DNA from: Bacillota bacterium
Lineage (GTDB): Bacteria; Bacillota; Clostridia; Lachnospirales; Lachnospiraceae
Reading direction: 5' to 3'
Assembly: GCA_023457255.1 (NCBI GenBank)
Contig: JAEWMB010000046.1
Span: 1 to 53,570, forward strand
DNA: 53,570 nt
The notes beneath the pieces are model-generated. The model searched no databases. It saw nothing but the letters and a program-made list of their open reading frames with translations, and had not been told where the DNA came from. Position numbers and translations under genes: made by a program. Shown here piece by piece: positions 1-7,099 of this stretch (within the stretch, counting starts at the first letter, position 1; the number at the start of each line of letters is the position of its first letter).

Positions 1-76
1 TTGTTAATGATGTATTAACAATTCGAAAAACTTCAAAATGTGCATAAGTAAATATAATCGTTCCAATAACAAGATG

Positions 77-105
77 ATTATAACAACTATCGTAGGAAAG
101 GTCAA
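77..105 (-). promoter_or_regulatory. sigma-A promoter reading out of the left edge
   Basis: On the minus strand TTGACC (100-105) and TATAAT (77-82) are separated by exactly 17 nt. The expected transcription start is near 70 and the transcript leaves the window to the left, so it should serve a gene beyond position 1. Confidence 0.65.
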
Positions 106-553
106 GTCTTTTTGCTTACAAATTCACTTTTTGTCCCCCATTCTAAGTCTTGTTTCTATACAATTCGATAAAGAACTTCTTTTGATTTGCCACAATATTT
201 CGACAAATTAAAATTCTTGTACAAACCGGATGAAACAACGGGGTTACTTCCTACTATCCTGTAACTGGATTGATTATATCTAGCCAAATAACCTGCCTCG
301 CCGGGCAATTCTCCAAACCCCTACTACATCCCTATAGGACATTTGTCTGGATGTGACTGTAATCGTCTATAGTCATGCTCGCAGAAGTCCCGGGCATTTG
401 GTTTTGACTTACCTCTATAATGCTCTTTCTTTGTGTCAAAGATATGTCATGCTTTTGTCACATTTAGACTATTTTGAATTTTGTGACTTTGTACAAGAAA
501 GCCAGGTTTCTTTTAGCTATTTTTATTTTGGAATAAACAAGAGCTATGCTTTG

Positions 554-589
554 AAAAGAGCCCCGCCGATTTACCCGGCAGAGCCCTTA
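554..589 (-). terminator. Rho-independent terminator after threonine synthase
   Basis: Read on the minus strand, a stem of about 13 bp (a few G-U pairs) closes on a GGTAAAT loop and is followed by a short T run. It lies about 120 nt past the thrC stop codon, so it should end that monocistronic transcript. Confidence 0.75.
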
Positions 590-711
590 TTATAATCATT
601 ACTTCTTTTCTTTCCCTTATATTCTCCATGCTGCAGTTATCTTTTAGGAACAGCTAATTGATAAGTTAATGAACTATTAAAGTTCTTTCACTCTTATTCC
701 TGCAACACTAA

Positions 712-2214
712 CTACCTTAACCCTAATATCTCCTCTACCTTTTCCTGCATCTTTGCTGTCTCACAAACCATCTTATGAAGTACAGGTGCGGTACGGAGTT
801 CTTCGATTGCCTGAGGTATCCTAGTCTTGCTTATTCCAGTAAGCTGATCTATTAGTTCAAAATCTGAGTTGTTTTCCGTCTCAGCTTCCAATGCTTCCAT
901 TACACTGCGGGTGAACTTATATGGACTAGCTGTAGATACGATTAATGTTTTTGTTGCATCACCACTGGCAGCTTTGTAATTATAATATACGCTTGCTGCT
1001 ACGGCTGTATGTGTATCAATAACATAATCTGCATTCTCATAGACACGTTTAATTGCAGCCTTTGTTTCTTTTTCCTTTGCATAACCACCCACAAAGTCAG
1101 ATAGCTTGTGCCTCATCAATGGTGTGATTTCATATTTTCCTTCTTGGGAGAGCCTGCTCATAAATTCTGCATTTTTACTTGCACGGTCTTCGGAATTTTC
1201 TCCGGATACCAGATAAATCAAACGTTCCAGGTTGCTTGAAATCAAGATATCCATAGAAGGTGAACTTGTTAAGATAAATTCACGGTTTCTATCATACTCT
1301 CCGGTTGTAAAGAAATCGTACAATACCTTATTCTCATTGGAAGCACAGATTAATTTACTGATTGGAACTCCAAGTTCTTTTGCAAAATAAGCAGCCAGTA
1401 TATTTCCAAAGTTTCCGGTTGGCACCACTACATTCAACGGTTCGCCTTTCATTAATTCCCCATTATGAAGCAGGCGGCAATAAGAATAGACATAATACAC
1501 AACCTGAGGAACCAAACGGCCTATATTAATAGAGTTTGCGGAGGAGAATAAATAACCTTTCTCCTGTAAACTCCTTGCCAGCTCCTTATTGTTAAAGATC
1601 TCTTTCACACCGGTCTGTGCGTCATCAAAGTTACCCTGAATACCAATAACATAGGTATTTTCACCCTTTTGTGTTACCATCTGCATTTCCTGAACTTGAC
1701 TGACACCATCCTTAGGATAGAAAACAATAATTTTTGTACCAGGTACGTCCGCAAAACCAGCGAGTGCTGCCTTACCTGTATCGCCGGAAGTAGCCGTTAA
1801 GATTACAATCTCTTCTTTTACATCATTTTTCTTCGCAGCCGTCGTTAACAAATGAGGTAATATAGAGAGAGCCATATCTTTAAACGCAATCGTCGCCCCA
1901 TGAAACAGCTCCAGATAATATGCCCCATCGGCTTTTTTAATCGGAGCAATCTCTTTTGTATCAAACTTATCATCATAAGCCGCATTGATACAGTGCTTTA
2001 ATTCCTCCTCAGAAAAATCTGTTAAGAATAGTCTCATAACTTCATAAGCTATTTGCTGATAACTCATGCCGGCTAATACTTCCAGACTTATATTAAGCTT
2101 TGGCAGTTCGGTTGGCACAAACAGTCCACCATCGGAAGCAAGTCCTTTTAAAATAGCCTGGGATGCTGTAACCTGTTCACGATTATCACGGGTACTTTGA
2201 TACAGTAAATTCAT
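712..2214 (-). CDS. thrC: threonine synthase
   Basis: Pyridoxal-phosphate enzyme that converts O-phospho-L-homoserine to L-threonine and phosphate, the last step of threonine synthesis, in the cytosol. The 500 residues match the longer family form with an N-terminal threonine-synthase domain (start MNLLYQSTR). The PLP lysine is in the AFKDMA motif (K112), followed by the TATSGDTGKAA phosphate/PLP-binding stretch and VPTGNFGN. The ATG at 2214 is preceded by AAAGGAGAG. No other threonine gene is adjacent; it appears to be transcribed alone from the promoter at 2293-2321 to the terminator at 554-589. Identification is secure. Confidence 0.96.
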   Translation of the reverse strand: MNLLYQSTRDNREQVTASQAILKGLASDGGLFVPTELPKLNISLEVLAGMSYQQIAYEVMRLFLTDFSEEELKHCINAAYDDKFDTKEIAPIKKADGAYYLELFHGATIAFKDMALSILPHLLTTAAKKNDVKEEIVILTATSGDTGKAALAGFADVPGTKIIVFYPKDGVSQVQEMQMVTQKGENTYVIGIQGNFDDAQTGVKEIFNNKELARSLQEKGYLFSSANSINIGRLVPQVVYYVYSYCRLLHNGELMKGEPLNVVVPTGNFGNILAAYFAKELGVPISKLICASNENKVLYDFFTTGEYDRNREFILTSSPSMDILISSNLERLIYLVSGENSEDRASKNAEFMSRLSQEGKYEITPLMRHKLSDFVGGYAKEKETKAAIKRVYENADYVIDTHTAVAASVYYNYKAASGDATKTLIVSTASPYKFTRSVMEALEAETENNSDFELIDQLTGISKTRIPQAIEELRTAPVLHKMVCETAKMQEKVEEILGLR

Positions 2215-2292
2215 GATCTTCTCTCCTTTGCCTTCGGTTCTATTCTATCGTAATATATTTAACACTTTACTTTGTTAATGTAAGTTCAAAGT

Positions 2293-2321
2293 ATTATATC
2301 ATGATATGATAGACGTGACAA
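2293..2321 (-). promoter_or_regulatory. promoter of thrC
   Basis: Minus-strand TTGTCA (2316-2321), 17-nt spacer, TATAAT (2293-2298). The predicted start near 2286 leaves a leader of about 70 nt before the thrC ATG, too short for a T-box or similar riboswitch. Confidence 0.75.
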
Positions 2322-2386
2322 GTCAGGAATGTGAAAAAAACATGTGAAATATCCCTATACTTCTGAGTGATAAGGCCGACCTGCAA

Positions 2387-3463
2387 CTACTTGTCCTTAT
2401 AAAATTCATGACACCCATACTTTAATACTTTACGAAGGCTGTTATCAAACCAAGAAGCTTTTTTATTACTTGTTAACTTCCTTGCAAAGAAATATAGCGC
2501 ACCATTACTGTAATCCTCTCCCTCAAGTGCACGGCTTACTGCTTCCATTGTCTCATCGGTTATCTTTACCGACCAAAAGCGGCCGTCTTTTGTTGGGGAG
2601 AACTGATAAGTATTTCCGCTCTTTTGAAATACAACCTTTTCTACCGTATTCGGAAACTTTTTGCTGCTGACACGATTTAACACAACATTTGCTACCAGTA
2701 TCTTTCCGTAGATATCTTCCCCAGTTGCTTCTGCTTCCACGATGCGGTATAAAATATCAAGCTCGTCCTTTGATAAAGTTTTAATCATCTTTTTGTTCAA
2801 GGTCTTTGCAAGAACGTCCGATTTTGAAGAAGTCGCAGTTGCTTTCTCCTTCTTGCTTTCAGAACTTTTCTTTTCGTTTTCCTTTCCTTTTTGCTGTTCC
2901 TTGATAGCTTCCGCTCTTTCCTTTTCCGCAGATACGCTTGCTAATGCAGCTACCGCATCAAATTGTATAGAGCCGATTAAATCAGTTACTTCTTTTTCAG
3001 AAGTATCCAGACCAAACAACACTATATCTCCATCTTCCGGGTCCACCGTAATGTCGTAAATCATTTGTCTTATTTGTTCTTCCTGGTCTGCTATCGCTAC
3101 TTTTGTATTGGTTTTATCGTCTGTACCTGTTTCTATGTCTTCTTTCGTTAACTCCCCTTGATACAATTGTCCGAGCGGATACGCAAGAAGTGATGTTTCT
3201 AGCAGCTTCGCATTGTTTTTCTGATTCACTAAACCTTGTGCGTCAGTTTCTTGTTCCATGGTTTCCTGCGTTGCTGCGTTTACCATATACTCTAAGGAGT
3301 ACAGGCGTAATCCATGGAAATCTCCGAAGGATGAGACAAGAAGTATGGCAGCCAAAACATATGCAACAATTGCAATTCGCTTGCTGTGTTTATATTGAAT
3401 ACCTTTCTCAAAGTGCTTTTCCTTGTCTTTCATCGTCCGAAGAAATGAATGTATTTTTAACAT
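2387..3463 (-). CDS. membrane-anchored SleB/CwlJ-family cell wall hydrolase
   Basis: The C-terminal ~120 residues match the Hydrolase_2 (SleB/CwlJ) family of peptidoglycan hydrolases, with the pattern E-A-E-A-x-GED then VANVVLNRV, FP and QFSP. The catalytic glutamate is expected in the IVEAEATGE stretch. One transmembrane segment lies about residues 27-45, followed by an extracytoplasmic stalk with a very charged Glu/Lys/Ser-rich linker before the domain. The ATG at 3463 is chosen because AGAGGAAA sits 5-8 nt upstream. A TTG 72 nt further upstream extends the frame but has no ribosome-binding site. Such enzymes act in cortex lysis during germination or in vegetative wall turnover; which applies here cannot be told. 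Monocistronic. Confidence 0.85.
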   Translation of the reverse strand: MLKIHSFLRTMKDKEKHFEKGIQYKHSKRIAIVAYVLAAILLVSSFGDFHGLRLYSLEYMVNAATQETMEQETDAQGLVNQKNNAKLLETSLLAYPLGQLYQGELTKEDIETGTDDKTNTKVAIADQEEQIRQMIYDITVDPEDGDIVLFGLDTSEKEVTDLIGSIQFDAVAALASVSAEKERAEAIKEQQKGKENEKKSSESKKEKATATSSKSDVLAKTLNKKMIKTLSKDELDILYRIVEAEATGEDIYGKILVANVVLNRVSSKKFPNTVEKVVFQKSGNTYQFSPTKDGRFWSVKITDETMEAVSRALEGEDYSNGALYFFARKLTSNKKASWFDNSLRKVLKYGCHEFYKDK

Positions 3464-3600
3464 GTGATTTCCTCTTTCTTTAACTTTTATGGCAAAGACC
3501 GCTGCGTTAAATCGCATGTCAGCCGACTTCGCCAATTCGACATCTATAATAAAGCGTTTCCAATCATCCCCAAAATGACTGGTGTTTTCGCATGAGTTGT

Positions 3601-3628
3601 ATTATAGCATGGGGCATTTTGCTGTCAA
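3601..3628 (-). promoter_or_regulatory. consensus sigma-A promoter of the SleB-like hydrolase
   Basis: Both hexamers are perfect on the minus strand: TTGACA (3623-3628) and TATAAT (3601-3606), with a 16-nt spacer. Transcription from about 3594 gives a leader of about 130 nt before the chosen ATG. A consensus sigma-A promoter argues for vegetative rather than spore-specific expression of the hydrolase. Confidence 0.8.
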
Positions 3629-3833
3629 TAAGGTTGCCATAATTTCGTCACATACGGAGAGAAGAAAATTACCTCCCTTTTCCACTTATGTTGAAACTGC
3701 ACAAGTTTTTATCCCATTAGCCCCTCTAAAACTAGATAGATTTACTATACTCGGAAAATCAAATTATTACGCTTTTGTTAAGAATTATATACATTAAAAT
3801 TAATTTTTATACATTCATGCCTAATATCATTTA

Positions 3834-3851
3834 GTTCTATAACTGTAGAAC
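3834..3851. promoter_or_regulatory. palindrome GTTCTA-N6-TAGAAC, possible operator
   Basis: Perfect 6-bp inverted repeat with a 6-bp spacer, in the ~540-bp gap (3629-4165) between the divergent hydrolase and AP2 genes. It is about 190 bp upstream of the AP2 promoter. The size and symmetry fit a dimeric regulator site, but the regulator is unknown. Apart from this and the promoters I see nothing in the gap. Confidence 0.3.
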
Positions 3852-4043
3852 ACCTGTGTTTGCTATATTTATAGTATTTAGGGTGTCAATTTTTATCCAT
3901 GATAGCGTAATAATTATGTAACAATTAGTCATAATAAGGTATTACTGTCGTACTCTTCGACAAATTTTTGTTGCCTGGATATTCCAAGCAATATACTCAT
4001 AATTAACATCGAACAGGCTAGCAATAGCTTTCTGAATGTCTTC

Positions 4044-4072
4044 TTGCATTCCTTCTTATTCTTGGGTATAGT
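4044..4072 (+). promoter_or_regulatory. promoter of the AP2-domain gene
   Basis: TTGCAT (4044-4049), 17-nt spacer, TATAGT (4067-4072) on the plus strand. The start is expected near 4079, giving an ~85-nt leader before the ATG at 4166, which is preceded by AGAAAGGGG. Confidence 0.55.
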
Positions 4073-4165
4073 AAAAGTAAGATACCGTCGTTCTTATCTA
4101 ATCTGAAAGTACTTTCATCAAATGCATTATATATAGAAGAAACTCACATCAGAAAGGGGTACAGC

Positions 4166-4981
4166 ATGCCGTTACCGGGCGTTTATACCGCAAACAAAAA
4201 AAATGGAGAGATCTATTATCGTTCTTCCATTACATATAATAACAAACATATCAGTCTTGGAAGTTTTAATACCGAAAAAGCCGCTCATATGGCATACCAG
4301 TCTGCTATAAAGATCTTATATAAGAAAAAAGGCATAAAAAAAAGCATTCCCACTGCGGATGCTTTTCATGCCCTGCGTTCTCCAATTTCTTTTGACAAAT
4401 GGATTATGCTGTTAAATTTTAGGGATAACGGAATTTACTGCCGCAACCCAATCTATTTGCAGCACAAATATTTCTTATATTATATAGAGGAACATACCCC
4501 GCTTAAGTTTGACGCAGAGGACTTGTTTTATTATATGAACCATCGGATTATGAGAAGAGGCGGTCACTTATTTGTATCGGACTATGGAATGCAGGTGAAT
4601 ATTCTATCTCGTTATGGAATTAAGAACTTTGCAGTTGCCGGGCGGGACTATCGTTTTGCGAACGGTGACCCTACCGATTTTCGTTATGGTAATATAAAGA
4701 TTATAAACCGCTATCATGGAGTACAGAAATCAATAGCGAAAGGACAAGAAGTATATACAACAAGAATCCATATCAACGGCAATTACATCGTAGGAAAATA
4801 TGAAAGCGAAGTTGAAGCTGCGATTGCTTATAATAAAGCTGCATTCCTATTAAGAAAGAAGGGTCTGAAAAAGGACTTCCCGGAAAATTATATCGACGGT
4901 GTTGACCATATCACTTATGCAAAGCTATATAACGGCCTTAGAATCAGTAAAAAACTTCGTGATTTACCGAATTTTGATTGA
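4166..4981 (+). CDS. AP2-domain DNA-binding protein with degenerate HNH core
   Basis: 271 residues in three parts. Residues ~1-55 and ~183-240 each look like an AP2/ERF-type three-strand DNA-binding fold: a GVY or GVQ start, alternating aromatic strands, the GSF or GKY turn, then an A-x-x-AY helix. Between them, residues ~115-182 resemble the core of an HNH homing endonuclease, ending NGDPTDFRYGNI, which aligns with the usual NG-x3-DNR-x2-NL. The His normally two residues before NG is F164 and the Asn of DNR is F172, so nuclease activity is unlikely. It may act as a sequence-specific regulator derived from a homing endonuclease (inference). It is one of only two plus-strand genes here and has its own promoter and terminator. 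Confidence 0.75.
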   Translation: MPLPGVYTANKKNGEIYYRSSITYNNKHISLGSFNTEKAAHMAYQSAIKILYKKKGIKKSIPTADAFHALRSPISFDKWIMLLNFRDNGIYCRNPIYLQHKYFLYYIEEHTPLKFDAEDLFYYMNHRIMRRGGHLFVSDYGMQVNILSRYGIKNFAVAGRDYRFANGDPTDFRYGNIKIINRYHGVQKSIAKGQEVYTTRIHINGNYIVGKYESEVEAAIAYNKAAFLLRKKGLKKDFPENYIDGVDHITYAKLYNGLRISKKLRDLPNFD

Positions 4982-5111
4982 CAGATTCTGTAACCTTTTC
5001 CCAGAAATATATTGTCTGAAAACTTTTTAAAAAAGGGGTACCTTTTTTCTATATTTTATGATATAATATAAATATATTTTTCTTCTTCCATTTTCATAGT
5101 TCTATAAGAAC

Positions 5112-5141
5112 CGCACGCTACCGCGTGCGTTTTCTTTTTTT
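5112..5141 (+). terminator. terminator of the AP2 gene, embedded in the end of the permease gene
   Basis: CGCACGC (5112-5118) and GCGTGCG (5123-5129) form a 7-bp stem with a TACC loop, followed by T4-C-T7 on the plus strand. The same bases on the minus strand encode the last residues (KKRKRTR and stop) of the ABC permease. A weaker A-rich hairpin lies at 5029-5048. Confidence 0.7.
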
Positions 5142-6032
5142 CACCGGAGTTATAAGCCACGAGGAAACAACAATAAGCACTAATGATACTGCACTCTGCA
5201 CAAGAAGACTTATTGTCAACCAATGCTTAATAAAATACTTTGTCACTCTGCTGTAAGTTCTCCACTCAGTAAATGCACCCGCCTCAATTCCTATTTGTTC
5301 CTTTAGCATAGAAAAGAAAGTAAAGACAGGATCAAATAAAAGAGTAGAAATCGTAATATTCACCTCAGCCCTGCCACTCATTTTTCTGATACCATAAACA
5401 ACCTCTTGCCGCATACTTCCCAATGACTCCAGCACATGACCGCCAAGCAAAAGCATAGCAAGTCCTACCGTAATAATCAATACCGTTGTATAAGAACAGA
5501 CGGTTGAGAGTGTCGTCCGCTTGCACAAGCTAGAAAAGAAAATACCAATGCTGCCAAGATAAATTGAAGTAATCAACAAGAATAACTGAAATTGCAGCAA
5601 TTGAAGGAAGGTGATTCCTCCTACCGCAAAAACCAGAGCAGTAATCGGTAATGAGGAGATACCCAGTAAAAGCATTAAACTTAAGGAAGCAAGAAGTTTT
5701 CCTTTCATAATCTGAAATGGCGTCAAACGAGTAGACAGTAAAATATCCAGTGTCTGTTTTTCCCTCTCACTGGAAATAACTCCGGACGAAATCCCTGGAA
5801 TTAAAAACAATATCAGTAAAAACTGAGAACCGGTTATTATTCCATAAATAGTAAGTATATCAGAGTAATTTACTGAATTTCCAAGCTTTTGTGAACCTTC
5901 AAATGTCAGATAGAAAGCCAACAGACCAAATAAAGATAGGATTCCATTAAATACCGACAACAAAACCGCAGTTTTTTTCATTCTTGCGTTTTGATATAGT
6001 TCTCTAAGGTAGACAGAGTTTATTTGCCACAT
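5118..6032 (-). CDS. ABC-2 type transporter permease
   Basis: 304-residue membrane protein with about six hydrophobic segments and an N-terminal amphipathic start, typical of the ABC2_membrane family (GldF/NosY-like). It contains the usual ISSEREKQTLDILLSTRLTP coupling motif after the second segment and a larger loop (~200-260) before the last segment. It is the predicted membrane subunit for the ATPase that starts 14 nt upstream (stop at 6047). The ATG follows AGAAAGGAG. The basic C-terminus is encoded by the opposite strand of a terminator. The substrate is unknown; the gene set (two-component system, large surface protein) suggests export or envelope work rather than nutrient import. Confidence 0.87.
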   Translation of the reverse strand: MWQINSVYLRELYQNARMKKTAVLLSVFNGILSLFGLLAFYLTFEGSQKLGNSVNYSDILTIYGIITGSQFLLILFLIPGISSGVISSEREKQTLDILLSTRLTPFQIMKGKLLASLSLMLLLGISSLPITALVFAVGGITFLQLLQFQLFLLITSIYLGSIGIFFSSLCKRTTLSTVCSYTTVLIITVGLAMLLLGGHVLESLGSMRQEVVYGIRKMSGRAEVNITISTLLFDPVFTFFSMLKEQIGIEAGAFTEWRTYSRVTKYFIKHWLTISLLVQSAVSLVLIVVSSWLITPVKKRKRTR

Positions 6033-6046
6033 ACTTTTTCTCCTTT

Positions 6047-6961
6047 CTACTTGGTCAGTCTAAGAAATATCTCCTCCAAGGTCCCTTCCTCTCTCCTATA
6101 AGAGGCTATAGCTACTCCTGACGCTATCAGTCTTGACAGCAGCTCCGCTTCTTTACTCTCTTCTCCATCGAAATGGAATGAGATGCTGCCTTCTTTGCTG
6201 GCAATATTCGTTACCTCAGGAATTTCTTTTAGTAATTTAATTGCAAGCTCATGACCACTTATTATCTTCATCATAAGTGGATTTTCCGCCTTTTGTTTTG
6301 CCATAATTTCTTTCATTGATCCTTGGATTACAAGCTTACCGCTCTCGATGATACCAAGATTCGTACACATCTCCGAGAGATCTTTCAAGACATGGGAACT
6401 TAACAGGATTGTCACTTTCTGTGCACAAAGATTCTTTAATATTCCTTGAAGTTCTAACCTCGCCCTTGGTTCAAGACCGGAGGCCGGTTCATCCAGTAAC
6501 AATAATTTGGGTTGATGCAATAATGTCCTTGCCAGACATAGCCTCTGCTTCATCCCCCTGGAAAGCGCATCCACATTGTCATGTTTTTTATCTTTCAGCT
6601 CGACCAGTTCAAGAAGCTCATCAACTCTTTTTTCCGCTGCCACACCGGTAATTCCATAAATCGAAGCATAAAAGTTTAAATATTCTTGGGTATCCAGGTT
6701 ATCATAGACTCCGAAGAAATCCGGCATATATCCAATCCGTTCTTTTGCATGTCTAGGATAACGAAGGGCATCAATGCCATCCACCCAAACTTCACCGGAA
6801 TCCGCTGATAAAAGAGAAGCTATAATTTTCATCGTGGTAGTCTTCCCTGCACCATTGGGACCTACAAAGCCATATAACTCCCCCTTGTGAAGTTCCATAT
6901 TAAGCCCATCAAGCGCATAGGATTTACCGAATTTTTTGACTAAATCCTTAACTTCTAACAT
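6047..6961 (-). CDS. ABC transporter ATP-binding protein
   Basis: 304 residues from the ATG at 6961, which has a full AAAGGAGGAG ribosome-binding site; a TTG 15 nt upstream overlaps that site and is rejected. Walker A is GPNGAGKTT, the signature is LSRGMKQRL (Ser-Arg instead of the usual Ser-Gly-Gly), and Walker B is LLLLDEPASGLEP, followed by the switch His in LSSH. The C-terminal ~80 residues are the accessory region of CcmA/YhaQ-like exporters, closing with GTLEEIFLRLT. It energises the permease encoded directly downstream. Specificity cannot be read from sequence. Confidence 0.9.
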   Translation of the reverse strand: MLEVKDLVKKFGKSYALDGLNMELHKGELYGFVGPNGAGKTTTMKIIASLLSADSGEVWVDGIDALRYPRHAKERIGYMPDFFGVYDNLDTQEYLNFYASIYGITGVAAEKRVDELLELVELKDKKHDNVDALSRGMKQRLCLARTLLHQPKLLLLDEPASGLEPRARLELQGILKNLCAQKVTILLSSHVLKDLSEMCTNLGIIESGKLVIQGSMKEIMAKQKAENPLMMKIISGHELAIKLLKEIPEVTNIASKEGSISFHFDGEESKEAELLSRLIASGVAIASYRREEGTLEEIFLRLTK

Positions 6962-7099
6962 AGCTCCTCCTTTCAAGCTATAATTATAATTTCTTAACCT
7001 TTAAAGCTTTTCTTATTAAAAATCTGTCTACTCCTTAAAAAAGAGGAATTCTCCAAAATTTCTTGTTATATCATGATACAAGAATTAATGAGAATCTGC

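Larger units (their letters stand above)
1..711. other. intergenic region downstream of threonine synthase
   Basis: No convincing gene is present. The region holds a leftward promoter (77-105), a perfect 8-bp inverted repeat at 1-21 (TTGTTAAT/ATTAACAA) and the thrC terminator at 554-589. A minus-strand open stretch (156-320, about 54 codons, no ATG and no ribosome-binding site) reads as plausible residues but has no recognisable family. It could be decayed coding sequence. Confidence 0.6.

Noticed and set aside
240..321. 82-nt segment closed by GGGGTT/AACCCC, considered as a tRNA or riboswitch (ZTP, c-di-GMP)
   Set aside because: No T-loop GGTTCGA motif, no cloverleaf, and none of the conserved riboswitch core words is present.
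353..595. 80-codon plus-strand ORF in the left intergenic region
   Set aside because: No ribosome-binding site, composition unlike a protein, and it runs through the thrC terminator.
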